From an uncultured Paracoccaceae bacterium (GTDB lineage Bacteria; Pseudomonadota; Alphaproteobacteria; Rhodobacterales; Rhodobacteraceae), in assembly GCA_947492825.1 (NCBI GenBank), contig CANLNT010000001.1, positions 310,001 through 374,000 on the forward strand: a DNA stretch of 64,000 bases, given 5' to 3'. Numbering within the stretch: position 1 is the stretch's first letter; every line of letters begins with the position of its first letter. The notes beneath the pieces were generated by a model, which did not search any database, was not told the DNA's origin, and was given only the letters and a program-made list of their open reading frames with translations. Below are positions 1 to 9,859 of the stretch, one piece after another. The position numbers were made by a program, and so were the translations under genes.

Positions 1-17
1 TCTGGAAGGCGACGTCA

Positions 18-734
18 TTGGTTGACACCTCGGACCTGCCCAACATCGCAAATGGGCAGCTGCGTGACATTGACGTGACGTCATTCGCCCCGCCAGATGA
101 TCCGGGGCATCCGCCGCGCATTTTGCTGCTCTACGGATCGCTGCGCGAAAGCAGTTATTCGCGGATGGCAGCGGAAGAAGCTGCGCGCATTTTGCGCGCA
201 TTGGGGTGCGAAACCCGGTTCTTTGATCCGCATGGTTTGCCGCTGCCGGACGACAACGCCGACGAAAAGCACCCCAAGGTGGCAGAGCTGCGTGAATTGG
301 CGCTTTGGGCCGAAGGCATGGTTTGGTCCAGCCCGGAACGGCATGGCGCGATGACATCCGTGATGAAGGCGCAAATCGACTGGATCCCCCTGTCCGCCAT
401 TGGCGGCATCCGCCCGACCCAAGGCAAGACACTGGCCCTGATGCAGGTCTGCGGCGGGTCGCAATCGTTCAACACGGTCAACCAGATGCGCATCTTGGGG
501 CGCTGGATGCGGATGCTGACGATCCCCAACCAATCGTCTGTGCCTGCCGCGTGGAACCGGTTCAAGGATGGCCGCATGATCGAAGGCTCACATTACAACC
601 GGATCGTCGATGTGATGGAAGAACTCGTGCGCTTCACCTACATGACCCGCGCCCGTGTCGGTGCGCTCACCGACCGCTACTCTGAACGGGTCGAGGACGC
701 CGCCAAAGTCCACGAGCGCGTCAGCCGGATTTAG
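18..734 (+). CDS. arsH: ArsH-type NADPH-dependent FMN reductase (5' end uncertain)
   Basis: Flavodoxin-like NADPH:FMN oxidoreductase of the ArsH family, which is linked to organoarsenical and quinone detoxification in the cytosol. After a leader containing LPNI, the flavin-binding loop [10 protein letters not shown] begins the fold at about residue 40, and [19 protein letters not shown] is the conserved ArsH segment that contacts flavin. The length of about 238 aa fits the family. The given start is a TTG at position 18, but the frame stays open to the left edge, so the true start may lie outside the window. No arsR, arsB or arsC is visible next to it; downstream is only a repeat element. Confidence 0.88.
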   Translation: MVDTSDLPNIANGQLRDIDVTSFAPPDDPGHPPRILLLYGSLRESSYSRMAAEEAARILRALGCETRFFDPHGLPLPDDNADEKHPKVAELRELALWAEGMVWSSPERHGAMTSVMKAQIDWIPLSAIGGIRPTQGKTLALMQVCGGSQSFNTVNQMRILGRWMRMLTIPNQSSVPAAWNRFKDGRMIEGSHYNRIVDVMEELVRFTYMTRARVGALTDRYSERVEDAAKVHERVSRI

Positions 735-751
735 ATTTAGGCGGCTTTGCG

Positions 752-976
752 GGACGAAGCCGACTTTCGCGCATAGCCGGACCCATCGCCGACACGCGGG
801 TGGGCGATCCGACGGAGATGCTTCTGCGCTTTATGGTTGTAGGGTCATCTTCCGCATCAGCGGTGCGCGCGGATGGCAAATCGCCGACCCGTCGGGGCGG
901 GTCGGCGATGGGCCCGGCGGGCTAAAGCCCTTGCTCCGGGCCTGCCAGCGCGCTGAATGAATGTCATTTTGGGCTC
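752..976 (+). repeat. Dispersed ~225-bp repeat, copy 1 (inverted partner at 23231-23454)
   Basis: This stretch between arsH and the FabH-like gene is nearly identical to the reverse complement of 23231-23454. I see only a few substitutions and one single-base length difference. It contains a perfect 12-bp hairpin (arms 880-891 and 898-909, built on atcgccgacccg). A short reading frame crosses it, but the same frame appears in the second copy in an unrelated context, so I read it as repeat-derived rather than a gene. No transposase or obvious target-site duplication is visible. Confidence 0.9.
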
Positions 977-990
977 TTAGCCCCCCTTGC

Positions 991-2103
991 TCAGGCCCGC
1001 TCCACAATCACCGACCCCACCGAATACCCAGCACCAAACGAACAGATCAGCCCCACGTCACCGGGGTTCATATCGGCGGAGTGTTTGCTGAATGCGATGA
1101 TCGACCCGGCGGATGATGTGTTGGCATAATCTTGCAAGATGTTCGGTTGCTCGCCCGGTTTGGGGTCGCGGCCCAGCACCTTTTTGCCAATGTAGTCGTT
1201 CATCGTTTTGTTGGCCTGATGCAGCCACAACCGTTTCAGGTCATCCGCCGCCACGCCCTCATCGGCCATATGACCGGCGATGTGTTTGCTGACCATCGGC
1301 AACACCTCTTTGAACACTTTGCGCCCGTTCTGCATGAACTGCATGTCGCGGCGGTCTTCCATCTGGTCATGGGCGCGGCGCAGGTAGCCGTTGTTGTTGC
1401 GGATGTTGTTAGAAAACTGCGTGGCACAGCGGGTGGACTTCACCTTGAAATGCGGTCCGGTCAGCCCCTCATCCCGCTGCAACAGCGTGGCCGTGGCCAC
1501 ATCGCCAAAGATGAAATGACAATCCCGGTCGCGCCATTCCAGATGCGCGCTGCAAATCTCTGGGTTCACCACCAGCGCGGTCTTCACACTGCCGGTACGG
1601 ATCATGTCCGCTGCCGTCTGGATACCAAAGGTGGCCGACGAACAGGCCACGTTCATGTCAAAGGCAAAGCCGCCCGCGCCCAGCAACTGCTGCACTTCCA
1701 CAGCCACCGCCGGATAGGCGCGCTCCATGTTGGAGGCGGCACAGATCACCAGATCAATGGATGCCGGGTCGACATCCCCCAGCGCTTTGCGGGCGGCATC
1801 CACGGCAATCTCTGCCATGACGGCGGGGGCATCATCGGGGCGCGGGTCAAGTTTCGGATACATCCGGTCGGGGTCCAGAACACCTGCCTTATCAAGAACA
1901 TAGCGGCGCTCAATCCCGGATGCGGCGACAATGAAGTCGGATGACGAATGGGTCTTTGCCTCTGCCTCACCGGCAGCAATCGCATCCGCGTGTTCAGCGT
2001 TCCACCGGTCGGCATAAGCGTTGAAAGCGACGACCAATTCATCGTTTGTGATGACGTTGTCAGGGGTGAACACCCCGGTTCCGGTGATCGCGACGCCGTG
2101 CAT
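991..2103 (-). CDS. Beta-ketoacyl-ACP synthase III family protein (FabH-like thiolase fold)
   Basis: Thiolase-fold condensing enzyme of the KAS III type, expected to catalyse a Claisen condensation on an acyl thioester in the cytosol. The catalytic triad is visible: Cys154 in NVACSSATFG, His295 in LHQANK and Asn328 in YANTSSAG. At 370 aa it is longer than housekeeping FabH (about 320 aa), with an extra N-terminal stretch around residues 30-95, so a specialised role is more likely than fatty-acid initiation. The start at 2103 is chosen because gaggga lies just upstream; a TTG five codons earlier is less likely. No acyl carrier protein or other biosynthetic gene is adjacent, so the substrate is unknown. 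Confidence 0.8.
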   Translation of the reverse strand: MHGVAITGTGVFTPDNVITNDELVVAFNAYADRWNAEHADAIAAGEAEAKTHSSSDFIVAASGIERRYVLDKAGVLDPDRMYPKLDPRPDDAPAVMAEIAVDAARKALGDVDPASIDLVICAASNMERAYPAVAVEVQQLLGAGGFAFDMNVACSSATFGIQTAADMIRTGSVKTALVVNPEICSAHLEWRDRDCHFIFGDVATATLLQRDEGLTGPHFKVKSTRCATQFSNNIRNNNGYLRRAHDQMEDRRDMQFMQNGRKVFKEVLPMVSKHIAGHMADEGVAADDLKRLWLHQANKTMNDYIGKKVLGRDPKPGEQPNILQDYANTSSAGSIIAFSKHSADMNPGDVGLICSFGAGYSVGSVIVERA

Positions 2104-2166
2104 GTCTGCCTCCCTCAAGCCTGCGAAAACCCTACGCAGCCGGCCCAGCGAAGTCGAGCCTGACGC

Positions 2167-3510
2167 TTAGTTCTGCAAGTTGATCCGCCAGTGGGTAATC
2201 GCCTCTGGTGTCGGCGGCTCTGGCGGGACGGGGGCCAGCATCGCGCGGCGGTTCACCGGGCTGCCGGTGTGCACCATTTCGTAGATGTCCGACAGGATCG
2301 AGGTGTTATCGCCAAAGTAGGTATGCCCAAAGAAATCCGACACCACACCGGTGGCATCAATCACATCTATCCCCGGCAATTGCGGCACACCGTCGGTGGT
2401 GTCGCCAATGCGGCGAAAGCCATTTGCTTCTTTTGATGCTTTCAGCGCGGAATCCTCGGCCGAGGCATACAGCGTGAAATGGGTCGATGTCGCCTCGCGA
2501 AAACGGGGGGCAATGCGGGTGCGGAACACGACCTCATCAATGTCGGGGGCGGCCAGCACGATGGTGGTGATCTCGTCAACCGCCGGGTCATCCTCGGCCA
2601 CCATTTCGGCCATCGCTTCGCTGATGATCCGGGTGCCCATCGAATGGGCGATCACGATGATCCGGTCGGGGTCTTGCGCTGCCAGATCACGCAAAACCCG
2701 CTTCAGATCGGGGACAGAGCGTTGCGCCATGGTGCTGTCGGACAGATAGTTGATCGCGCGGCCCCGGCTGGGCCAGCTGAACAGGAACGACGGCCCATCC
2801 CAGGCCAGATCATAGGTCAATTGCCCGGCGCGCCGTGCGGCCTTGTCCAGCGAGGTGTTGAACCCATGGACATACATCAAAATGGCGTTCTCAGAGCTTT
2901 GCAATTCACCCGCCAACATCTGCATCACCTCTTCCGTTGTCCAGGGGGTCAGGTCTTGCAGGATCACGTGCTTTTCGATGTCGGGGTCAAACATCAGTGA
3001 CGCGAACCAGCCCTGGCTTTCCAGCTCTCCCATCCGGTGTTCGCGCGGGATCGAGATAATGCCTGTGCCGTAGCGCAGCACGTCATAGTCATCGGTGAAG
3101 GTGCTGGCCGGGTCGTCAAAGTCGGGATCATCATTCAATGCGCGATTGGTTGCAAAGAAGATCGGCACATCGCGGTGCGTCTCATCCTCTTCAAACGGCG
3201 CGGGCATTTCCATCGCTTCTTCGATGATGATCGGCTCTGGCATGACCTCGACCGGCATCTCGACGGCGCGCTCTTCCAACGGCGCTGCGGCCCCGACGTT
3301 TTCGGTTTCTCCAACAATAACAACGGGTTCCTCGGGCGGTGCCATTTCGGCAATCGGCGGTTCGGACCCTTCCGATGCAGCCCCGCCATGGCGCTCAAGT
3401 GGCTCGACCTCTGGCGCTTGGGTCGTGGGGATCGGGTTTCCAAACAGGATCGCGACAACGGCCACCACGGCCATGAACCCGGCGATCAGAGGAATGCGGA
3501 TATCGTTCAT
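2167..3510 (-). CDS. Membrane-anchored alpha/beta hydrolase, DUF900 family
   Basis: Serine hydrolase of the DUF900 esterase/lipase-like family. Residues 5-25 form one hydrophobic N-terminal segment (signal anchor), followed by a Glu/Pro-rich linker to about residue 110. The conserved family opening VPIFFATNR and the nucleophile elbow IAHSMGTR (catalytic Ser) follow. The start is ATG 3508-3510, which overlaps the stop of the upstream lipoprotein gene by 4 bp (ATGA), so the two are translationally coupled. The product probably acts at the outer face of the inner membrane. The substrate is unknown. Confidence 0.82.
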   Translation of the reverse strand: MNDIRIPLIAGFMAVVAVVAILFGNPIPTTQAPEVEPLERHGGAASEGSEPPIAEMAPPEEPVVIVGETENVGAAAPLEERAVEMPVEVMPEPIIIEEAMEMPAPFEEDETHRDVPIFFATNRALNDDPDFDDPASTFTDDYDVLRYGTGIISIPREHRMGELESQGWFASLMFDPDIEKHVILQDLTPWTTEEVMQMLAGELQSSENAILMYVHGFNTSLDKAARRAGQLTYDLAWDGPSFLFSWPSRGRAINYLSDSTMAQRSVPDLKRVLRDLAAQDPDRIIVIAHSMGTRIISEAMAEMVAEDDPAVDEITTIVLAAPDIDEVVFRTRIAPRFREATSTHFTLYASAEDSALKASKEANGFRRIGDTTDGVPQLPGIDVIDATGVVSDFFGHTYFGDNTSILSDIYEMVHTGSPVNRRAMLAPVPPEPPTPEAITHWRINLQN

Positions 3511-3782
3511 CGCGTGGGCACCGAATAAAGGACGTAACCCTGCAACCGTGCCACTTCCACACCGCCTGTGTCGATGGCAAATATGCCAAGGTTTTCCATG
3601 TCTTCCGGGCAACCAACAAGGTCTGCGGCATCATCTAAAAATGGATTAGTGGCGGCATTCTCGCCAACCCGGCGACATTGGTCGCCATCACCGCGGTAAC
3701 CGTCGCCAAACAGCGGCAGCGGCTCGGGCGCAGGCATCGGGGCACAGGCGGCAAGCAGCAAGAGGGGGGCAATTCGTTTCAT
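3507..3782 (-). CDS. Small lipoprotein, function unknown
   Basis: A 91-aa protein with a lipoprotein signal: a basic start (MKR), a hydrophobic run, and a lipobox ending LLLAAC with Cys about 13. The mature part is short, acidic and has no domain I recognise; a pair of Cys residues in the mature part could form a disulfide. The start at 3782 is supported by gggag a few bases upstream. It overlaps the DUF900 hydrolase gene by 4 bp, suggesting the two products act together in the envelope. A tandem TGTGCAT pair lies 55-72 bp upstream of its start. Confidence 0.7.
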   Translation of the reverse strand: MKRIAPLLLLAACAPMPAPEPLPLFGDGYRGDGDQCRRVGENAATNPFLDDAADLVGCPEDMENLGIFAIDTGGVEVARLQGYVLYSVPTR

Positions 3783-3836
3783 CACAGATCTCCCGAAATA
3801 GGGTGCGTTCAGACAAAAATTACCAAGAAAAGAAGG

Positions 3837-3854
3837 ATGCACAAAGTATGCACA
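3837..3854 (-). promoter_or_regulatory. Tandem TGTGCAT heptamers, 11-bp spacing (possible regulator site)
   Basis: Two perfect copies of TGTGCAT (minus strand) start exactly 11 bp apart, separated by 4 bp. They sit between the lipoprotein gene and the divergent brnA-like gene. Two direct heptamers with a 4-bp gap is the layout of PhoB/OmpR-type response-regulator sites, although the heptamer differs from the pho box. The same heptamer with the same phasing recurs at 45526-45555. The regulator is unknown. Confidence 0.45.
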
Positions 3855-3938
3855 TCCTGACCACATCCCATGCGTACGCAAGTGTTAATAGATGTTAACC
3901 GCCGTGCGGCACTTTCCCCCCAGAGGAAGGAGTCCGCC

Positions 3939-4295
3939 ATGCCCGAGACCAAGACCCAGCGCCAGCATCTGAGCTATGCCGAAGAAGTACACAGCCGATT
4001 GGAGGCCGAATTTGACACACCGCGCATCCCCGACGGCTGGCACGACATCTGGCGCGAACGGGACCGGCGGGATGAAAAGCGTCAGCGTGTCACCCTGGCG
4101 CTGGACGCCGACGTGGTTCGGTTCTTTCGCAGCATGGGCAAAGGCTATCAACCTCGCATGAACCGTGTCCTGCGCGCCTTCATGCACGACCGCCTTGCGG
4201 GCCTCGTCGCCGGACCAGAGGACCGCGTCGACTTTCGGGACGCAGAGCAGTTGCAAGAGGTGGTAGACGGGCTGGGGGATGAGAAATCCGCGTAG
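3939..4295 (+). CDS. BrnA-like antitoxin domain protein, without visible BrnT partner
   Basis: A 118-aa protein whose centre (residues about 50-83) carries the ribbon-helix-helix signature of the BrnA antitoxin/DUF4415 family, with LDADVVRFFR, GKGYQ and MNRVLRAFM. In BrnTA modules brnT lies directly upstream of brnA; here the upstream gene is a divergent lipoprotein and no BrnT frame is visible. It may be an orphan antitoxin or a plain transcription factor. The ATG at 3939 is chosen because aggaagg precedes it by about 8 bases; the open frame extends further upstream without a Shine-Dalgarno site. A small hairpin (ccgggc/gcccgg, 4319-4335) follows the stop. Confidence 0.75.
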   Translation: MPETKTQRQHLSYAEEVHSRLEAEFDTPRIPDGWHDIWRERDRRDEKRQRVTLALDADVVRFFRSMGKGYQPRMNRVLRAFMHDRLAGLVAGPEDRVDFRDAEQLQEVVDGLGDEKSA

Positions 4296-4411
4296 CTGGG
4301 GCGTTCATGCGCTCAAGACCGGGCTGCATGCCCGGCCTATGATACAATCAGCGCCGTTGTTTTGGGTAAGCCACCAAAATGGTGCGATCCCCCGAACCCG
4401 CGGCCCGCAGA

Positions 4412-7400
4412 CTACCCCTGCAACGCCCGCACATCGACATCGCCCATTTCCCGTTCCTTCATCGCCAATACGGCGGCTTGGGCAGCGGCGGCGGTGGTGA
4501 AGTAGGGGATTTTATCGTTCAGCGTCACGGCCCGCATCGAACGGCTGTCCTCGACAGCGGCCGCACCTTCGGTGGTGTTGAAGACAAGTGCCACGTGGCC
4601 GTCTTTCAGGCGGTCAAGGATCGTCAATCCGCCCTCGTAGCCCTTGTTCACCACTTCCACCTCCATGCCCGTCTCTGACAGAAAGGCGGCGGTGCCACGG
4701 GTCGCGATCAGGGAAAATCCCATATCGACAAGGGCTTGTGCGGCGTCCCGCATCTCGGGTGTTTTGTCGGCATCGCGGATCGACAGGAAGACAAGGCCTT
4801 CGGTCGGCAGGTCGGTGCTGGCGCCCAATTGCGCCTTCAGGAACGCGCGGGCAAAGTTGCGGTCCCAGCCCATGACCTCCCCGGTGGACCGCATTTCAGG
4901 CCCCAGGATCGTGTCAACACCGGGGAAGCGGGCAAAGGGCATCACCGCCTCTTTGACCGAGAACCAAGGCGTTTTGGGGTCGGCCAACGTGAAGGCATCC
5001 CCCAAGGGCAACACCTCCATCGGGTTGTCGGTGGGCGCATAGGGTTCGCGCATCGGGAAGTTGGTCAGCGGCTCGCCAGCCATCAGGCGCGCAGCGATAG
5101 AGGCAATGGCACTGTCTGTGGCCTTCGCGACAAAGGGCACTGTGCGACTGGCGCGGGGGTTCACCTCGATCAGGTAGACCTCTTCATCCTTGACGGCAAA
5201 TTGTACGTTCATCAGGCCGACAACGTTCAGCGCCTTGGCCAATGCTTCGGTCTGGCGGCGGATTTCGGCGATCATGGCGTCAGACAGCGAATGCGGCGGC
5301 AGGGAACAGGCGCTGTCGCCGGAATGCACGCCCGCTTCTTCAATGTGTTGCATGATGCCCGCGACATGGGTGTTGGTCCCATCGGAAAGGCAGTCAACGT
5401 CCACCTCGACAGCACCGGCAAGGTAGCTGTCGAGCAGCACGGGGCTGTCGCCAGAGACGACCACGGCGTCCGAGATATAGCGTTCCAACTGGTCCTGATC
5501 GCGCACGATTTCCATCGCGCGGCCACCCAGAACATAGGACGGGCGGATCACCAGCGGAAAGCCGATATCGGACGCGATTTCAAGTGCTTGCGCATCGGTG
5601 GAGGCGATGCCGTTGACCGGCTGCTTCAGGCCCAGACGGTTCACGAGGTCCTGAAAACGTTCCCGGTCTTCTGCCAGATCGATGGCGTCAGGCGAGGTGC
5701 CGAGGATCGGGATGCCGGCTTCTTCCAGAGCATTGGCAAGCTTCAGCGGGGTCTGGCCGCCGAACTGGACGATGACGCCATGCAAGTCGCCGCTTTCCTG
5801 TTCCACACGCAGGATTTCCATGACGTGTTCAAAGGTGAGCGGTTCAAAATACAAGCGGTCCGAGGTGTCATAATCTGTGCTGACCGTCTCGGGGTTGCAG
5901 TTGATCATGATCGTCTCATACCCCTGATCGGTCAGGGCGAAACAGGCATGACAGCAGCAGTAATCGAACTCGATCCCTTGGCCGATGCGGTTTGGACCAC
6001 CGCCGAGGATCACGACTTTCTTACGATCCGTGGGGCGCGCCTCGCATTCGGGTTCGCCCATCACGGGGGTTTCGTAGGTGGAGTACATGTAGGGGGTCTG
6101 CGCCTCAAATTCGGCGGCGCAGGTGTCGATCCGCTTGAACTGGGCCTTGACGCCAAGGTTCAGGCGGGCACGGCGGACGTTGTCTTCGTCCCGGCCGGTC
6201 AGCGTGGCAAGGCGGGCGTCAGAGAAGCCCAGCATCTTGATGGCGCGCAGGGCGGCCTCATCGGTTGGAAGGCCCTTGGCCTTCAGGCCCTCTTCGGCCT
6301 CAATGATCTCGCGGATGCGGGCCAGGAACCATGGGTCGAACTTGGTGACCGCGTGAATGTCATCATCCGACAACCCATGGCGCATGGCCTGCGCAATCAC
6401 GCGGATGCGGTCAGGCGTTTGGGCGGCCAGCGCCTTGGTCACGGCGGCGGTGTCGGGCGCGCCGGGAATGTCGATATCGTCAAAGCCGGTCAGGCCGGTC
6501 TCCATCGAAGCCAGCGCCTTTTGCATGGATTCGTGGAACGTGCGGCCAATCGCCATCGCCTCGCCCACAGATTTCATCGCCGTGGTCAGGTGCGGTTCGG
6601 AACCTGCGAACTTTTCAAAGGCAAAGCGCGGGATCTTGGTGACCACATAGTCGATGGTGGGTTCAAAGCTGGCGGGCGTGACGCCGGTGATGTCGTTGTC
6701 GAGCTCGTCCAGCGTGTAGCCGACAGCCAGCTTTGCCGCGATCTTGGCAATCGGAAAACCCGTCGCCTTGGAGGCAAGCGCAGAAGAGCGCGAGACGCGT
6801 GGATTCATCTCGATCACCACCATGCGGCCATCAGCGGGGTTCACGGCCCATTGCACGTTGGACCCGCCGGTTTCCACACCAATCTCGCGCAGCACATTGA
6901 TGCTGTGCGTGCGCATGATCTGGTATTCCTTGTCCGTCAGCGTGAGCGCCGGGGCCACGGTGATGCTGTCACCGGTGTGCACACCCATCGGATCGACGTT
7001 TTCGATGGCGCAGACGATGATCGCATTGTCGGCGCGGTCGCGCACGACTTCCATCTCGAATTCTTTCCAGCCCAGCAAGCTTTCGTCGACGAGGATTTGC
7101 GCAACTGGCGATGCCTCCATCCCGGTTTTGCAATAGTGCAGGTATTCGTCGCGGTTGTAGGCCACGCCGCCGCCGGTGCCGCCAAGGGTAAAGGCGGGCC
7201 GGATAATCGCGGGCAGGCCGATCTCTTCGATGGCTTCCACGGCGAGATCGAGGCCCGCTTTGATGTCAAATTTGCCATCGGCACCTTTGGGCGCTGTGAC
7301 AATCGTGGCTTTTGGGTTTTCGATGCCAAGGCGGTCCATCGCTTCGCGGAACAGCTTGCGGTCTTCGGCCATTTCGATGGCGTCGCGCTTGGCGCCGATC

Positions 7401-7744
7401 ATCTCAACGTTGAACTTGTCCAGCACGCCCATTTCTTCCAGCGCGAGGGAGGTGTTCAGCCCGGTCTGCCCACCCATCGTTGGCAAAAGCGCATCGGGGC
7501 GTTCCTTTTCGATGATCTTGGCCACCACTTCGGGAGTGATCGGTTCGATATAGGTGGCATCGGCCAGGCCGGGGTCCGTCATGATCGTGGCGGGGTTGGA
7601 GTTGACCAGCACAACCCGGTAGCCTTCCTCGCGCAGCGCCTTGCAGGCCTGTGCCCCAGAGTAGTCGAATTCGCAGGCCTGCCCGATCACAATAGGGCCC
7701 GCGCCGATAATCATGATCGACTTGATATCATCACGTTTTGGCAT
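4412..7744 (-). CDS. carB: Carbamoyl-phosphate synthase large subunit
   Basis: Ammonia-using synthetase subunit that makes carbamoyl phosphate for arginine and pyrimidine synthesis. The 1110-aa protein shows the internal duplication of CarB. The first half starts [20 protein letters not shown] and holds the carboxyphosphate ATP-grasp unit. The second half starts near residue 575 with [17 protein letters not shown] and holds the carbamoyl phosphate unit. The last 150 residues form the MGS-like allosteric domain, where UMP or ornithine effectors bind. The start ATG at 7744 gives the canonical MPKR beginning. carA is not in the window; argD and argF are about 21 kb away. Confidence 0.98.
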   Translation of the reverse strand: MPKRDDIKSIMIIGAGPIVIGQACEFDYSGAQACKALREEGYRVVLVNSNPATIMTDPGLADATYIEPITPEVVAKIIEKERPDALLPTMGGQTGLNTSLALEEMGVLDKFNVEMIGAKRDAIEMAEDRKLFREAMDRLGIENPKATIVTAPKGADGKFDIKAGLDLAVEAIEEIGLPAIIRPAFTLGGTGGGVAYNRDEYLHYCKTGMEASPVAQILVDESLLGWKEFEMEVVRDRADNAIIVCAIENVDPMGVHTGDSITVAPALTLTDKEYQIMRTHSINVLREIGVETGGSNVQWAVNPADGRMVVIEMNPRVSRSSALASKATGFPIAKIAAKLAVGYTLDELDNDITGVTPASFEPTIDYVVTKIPRFAFEKFAGSEPHLTTAMKSVGEAMAIGRTFHESMQKALASMETGLTGFDDIDIPGAPDTAAVTKALAAQTPDRIRVIAQAMRHGLSDDDIHAVTKFDPWFLARIREIIEAEEGLKAKGLPTDEAALRAIKMLGFSDARLATLTGRDEDNVRRARLNLGVKAQFKRIDTCAAEFEAQTPYMYSTYETPVMGEPECEARPTDRKKVVILGGGPNRIGQGIEFDYCCCHACFALTDQGYETIMINCNPETVSTDYDTSDRLYFEPLTFEHVMEILRVEQESGDLHGVIVQFGGQTPLKLANALEEAGIPILGTSPDAIDLAEDRERFQDLVNRLGLKQPVNGIASTDAQALEIASDIGFPLVIRPSYVLGGRAMEIVRDQDQLERYISDAVVVSGDSPVLLDSYLAGAVEVDVDCLSDGTNTHVAGIMQHIEEAGVHSGDSACSLPPHSLSDAMIAEIRRQTEALAKALNVVGLMNVQFAVKDEEVYLIEVNPRASRTVPFVAKATDSAIASIAARLMAGEPLTNFPMREPYAPTDNPMEVLPLGDAFTLADPKTPWFSVKEAVMPFARFPGVDTILGPEMRSTGEVMGWDRNFARAFLKAQLGASTDLPTEGLVFLSIRDADKTPEMRDAAQALVDMGFSLIATRGTAAFLSETGMEVEVVNKGYEGGLTILDRLKDGHVALVFNTTEGAAAVEDSRSMRAVTLNDKIPYFTTAAAAQAAVLAMKEREMGDVDVRALQG

Positions 7745-7937
7745 GGTAGACCCCCGATATGCAAATTGTCCTGCGTTATAGGGATGGGCGGTGTGGGCGC
7801 AACCGATTTTTCGTCGAAAAATCGCGACCTCTGGCAGAGATGTTTTTGGCCAGACCGTGACGGGGCGTGGGGATACTTGACTTATGCAGTGCAAAGGGGT
7901 GTATCGGGCCGGACATTCTGGACCCGAGGACCATATC

Positions 7938-9791
7938 ATGCACGCCTATCGCTCTCATACTTGTGTTGACCTGACGGCGGCCAACGTCGGCGATAACGTG
8001 CGCCTGTCGGGCTGGGTGCATCGGGTGCGCGATCACGGCGGAATCCTGTTCATCGACCTGCGCGATCACTTTGGCATCACGCAGGTGCTGTGCGACCCCG
8101 ATTCCGCGGCCTTTGCCGATGTGGAAAAGGTACGCAGCGAGTGGTGCATCCGCATTGATGGCGAGGTGAAGGCCCGCGACCCAGAGTTGGTGAACACCAA
8201 GCTGCCCACCGGTGAGATTGAGGTGTTCGTGCGCGACATCGAGGTGCTGGGCGCTGCGAAAGAGCTGCCGCTGATGGTGTTTGGCGATCAGGAATACCCT
8301 GAAGAGACTCGGCTGAAGTATCGCTATCTCGACCTGCGCCGCGAGGCGATGCAAGAGAACATGAAGCTGCGGTCTGATGTTGTCGCATCCATGCGGCGGC
8401 GCATGTGGGACAGCGGATTTCGCGAATATCAGACGCCGATCATCACCGCGTCCAGCCCCGAAGGCGCGCGGGATTTTCTGGTGCCAAGCCGTCTGCACCC
8501 CGGCAAGTTCTACGCCCTGCCACAAGCGCCGCAGCAGTTCAAACAGCTGATCATGGTGTCGGGCTTTGACAAGTATTTCCAGATCGCACCCTGTTTCCGC
8601 GATGAAGACCCGCGCGCCGACCGCTCGCCTACGGATTTCTACCAACTGGATCTCGAGATGTCGTTTGTCGAACAGCAGGATGTCTTCGACACCATCCAAC
8701 CGGTGATCACCGGCATTTTTGAAGAGTTCGGCGGTGGTCGCAAAGTGGACCAGACGTGGGAGCAGATCAGCTATCGCGATGCAGCACTTTGGTATGGCAG
8801 CGACAAGCCCGACCTGCGCAACCCGATCAAGATGCAGGTGGTAAGTGAACATTTCGCAGGCTCTGGCTTTGCGATCTTTGCCAAGCTTCTGGAAAACGAA
8901 GGCACGGAAGTGCGCGCGATCCCGGCACCCACAGGCGGATCGCGCAAGTTCTGTGACCGCATGAACGCCTTTGCCCAGAAAGAAGGGCTGCCGGGGATGG
9001 GCTATATCTTCTGGCGCGACAAAACGGCGGATGCGGTGGCGCAAGAGCTGGGGATCACCGTGAAAGAAGCGCAGGCTAAGCTTAAATCGGGCGAGGTTGA
9101 GGGCGGCATGGAAGCCGCAGGACCGCTGGCCAAGAACATCGGACCAGAGCGGACCGAAGCCATCCGCCAGCAGTTGGGCCTTGGCAAAGGCGACGCCGCG
9201 TTCTTCCTTGGCGGCAAGCCCAAGGCGTTTGAAGGTGTGGCTGGCAAGGCGCGGAACGTCATCGGCGAAGAGTTGGGGCTGACCGATCAGAACCGCTTTG
9301 CCTTTGCATGGATCGTGGATTTCCCGATTTACGAGCGCGACGAAGAGACCGGCAAGATCGACTTTGAACACAACCCGTTCTCCATGCCGCAAGGTGGGAT
9401 GGCCGCGTTGGAAGGTGATCCAATGGACGTGCTCGGGTTCCAGTATGATCTGGCCTGCAACGGCTACGAACTGGTGTCGGGGGCGATCCGGAACCACCGG
9501 CCTGAAATCATGTTCAAAGCGTTTGAGATTGCAGGCTACGGCAAGGATGAGGTCGAAAAGCGCTTTGGCGGCATGGTCAACGCATTCCAATACGGCGCGC
9601 CGCCTCACGGGGGCTGTGCCGCTGGCATCGACCGGATCGTGATGCTGCTGGCCGATCAGCAGAACATCCGCGAGGTCATCATGTTCCCGATGAACCAGCG
9701 TGCCGAAGACCTGATGATGGACGCCCCGTCAGAGCCGCAGAACGAACAATTGCGCGAATTGCGGCTGCGCGTTTTGCCTTCCGAAAGCTGA
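7938..9791 (+). CDS. aspS: Aspartyl-tRNA synthetase, bacterial type
   Basis: Class II aminoacyl-tRNA synthetase charging tRNA-Asp. The 617-aa protein has the N-terminal OB anticodon-binding fold (residues 1 to about 105), class II motif 2 ([12 protein letters not shown] followed by [11 protein letters not shown]), the bacterial GAD insertion in the middle, and motif 3 near residues 552-570 ([14 protein letters not shown]). The ATG at 7938 gives the standard beginning MHAYRSHTC. Whether it also misacylates tRNA-Asn, as many alphaproteobacterial enzymes do for the GatCAB route, cannot be told from this window. It is divergent from carB and ends in a strong terminator. Confidence 0.97.
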   Translation: MHAYRSHTCVDLTAANVGDNVRLSGWVHRVRDHGGILFIDLRDHFGITQVLCDPDSAAFADVEKVRSEWCIRIDGEVKARDPELVNTKLPTGEIEVFVRDIEVLGAAKELPLMVFGDQEYPEETRLKYRYLDLRREAMQENMKLRSDVVASMRRRMWDSGFREYQTPIITASSPEGARDFLVPSRLHPGKFYALPQAPQQFKQLIMVSGFDKYFQIAPCFRDEDPRADRSPTDFYQLDLEMSFVEQQDVFDTIQPVITGIFEEFGGGRKVDQTWEQISYRDAALWYGSDKPDLRNPIKMQVVSEHFAGSGFAIFAKLLENEGTEVRAIPAPTGGSRKFCDRMNAFAQKEGLPGMGYIFWRDKTADAVAQELGITVKEAQAKLKSGEVEGGMEAAGPLAKNIGPERTEAIRQQLGLGKGDAAFFLGGKPKAFEGVAGKARNVIGEELGLTDQNRFAFAWIVDFPIYERDEETGKIDFEHNPFSMPQGGMAALEGDPMDVLGFQYDLACNGYELVSGAIRNHRPEIMFKAFEIAGYGKDEVEKRFGGMVNAFQYGAPPHGGCAAGIDRIVMLLADQQNIREVIMFPMNQRAEDLMMDAPSEPQNEQLRELRLRVLPSES

Positions 9792-9807
9792 AGGTGAAGC
9801 CAGAAAC

Positions 9808-9845
9808 AAAAAGGGCCGCGTCAGACATCTGACGCGGCCCTTTTC
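9808..9845. terminator. Bidirectional rho-independent terminator between aspS and the L,D-transpeptidase gene
   Basis: A near-perfect hairpin (arm aaaagggccgcgtcaga and its complement, 4-nt loop) flanked by A-run and T-run. It can stop aspS transcription on the plus strand and the converging transpeptidase gene on the minus strand. Confidence 0.93.
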
Positions 9846-9859
9846 ATTATCTGATGTAA

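Noticed and set aside
655-960. Frame of 101 codons across the end of arsH and the repeat
   Set aside because: Its conserved part is entirely the dispersed repeat, and the same peptide appears at 23282-23521 fused to unrelated sequence. It is repeat-derived, not a gene.
3885-3898. TTAA-N6-TTAA upstream of the brnA-like gene (also at 45503-45517)
   Set aside because: The spacing is 6, not 7, so it does not match the CtrA consensus.
4736-7969. Very long plus-strand open frame (about 1077 codons) opposite carB
   Set aside because: It is the antisense shadow of carB. The sense strand shows a complete, recognisable enzyme with CarB motifs, while the plus-strand frame has no family likeness and no ribosome site.
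7776-9608. Long minus-strand frame opposite aspS
   Set aside because: Shadow of aspS; the amino-acid composition is His/Arg-rich nonsense and the sense gene is certain.
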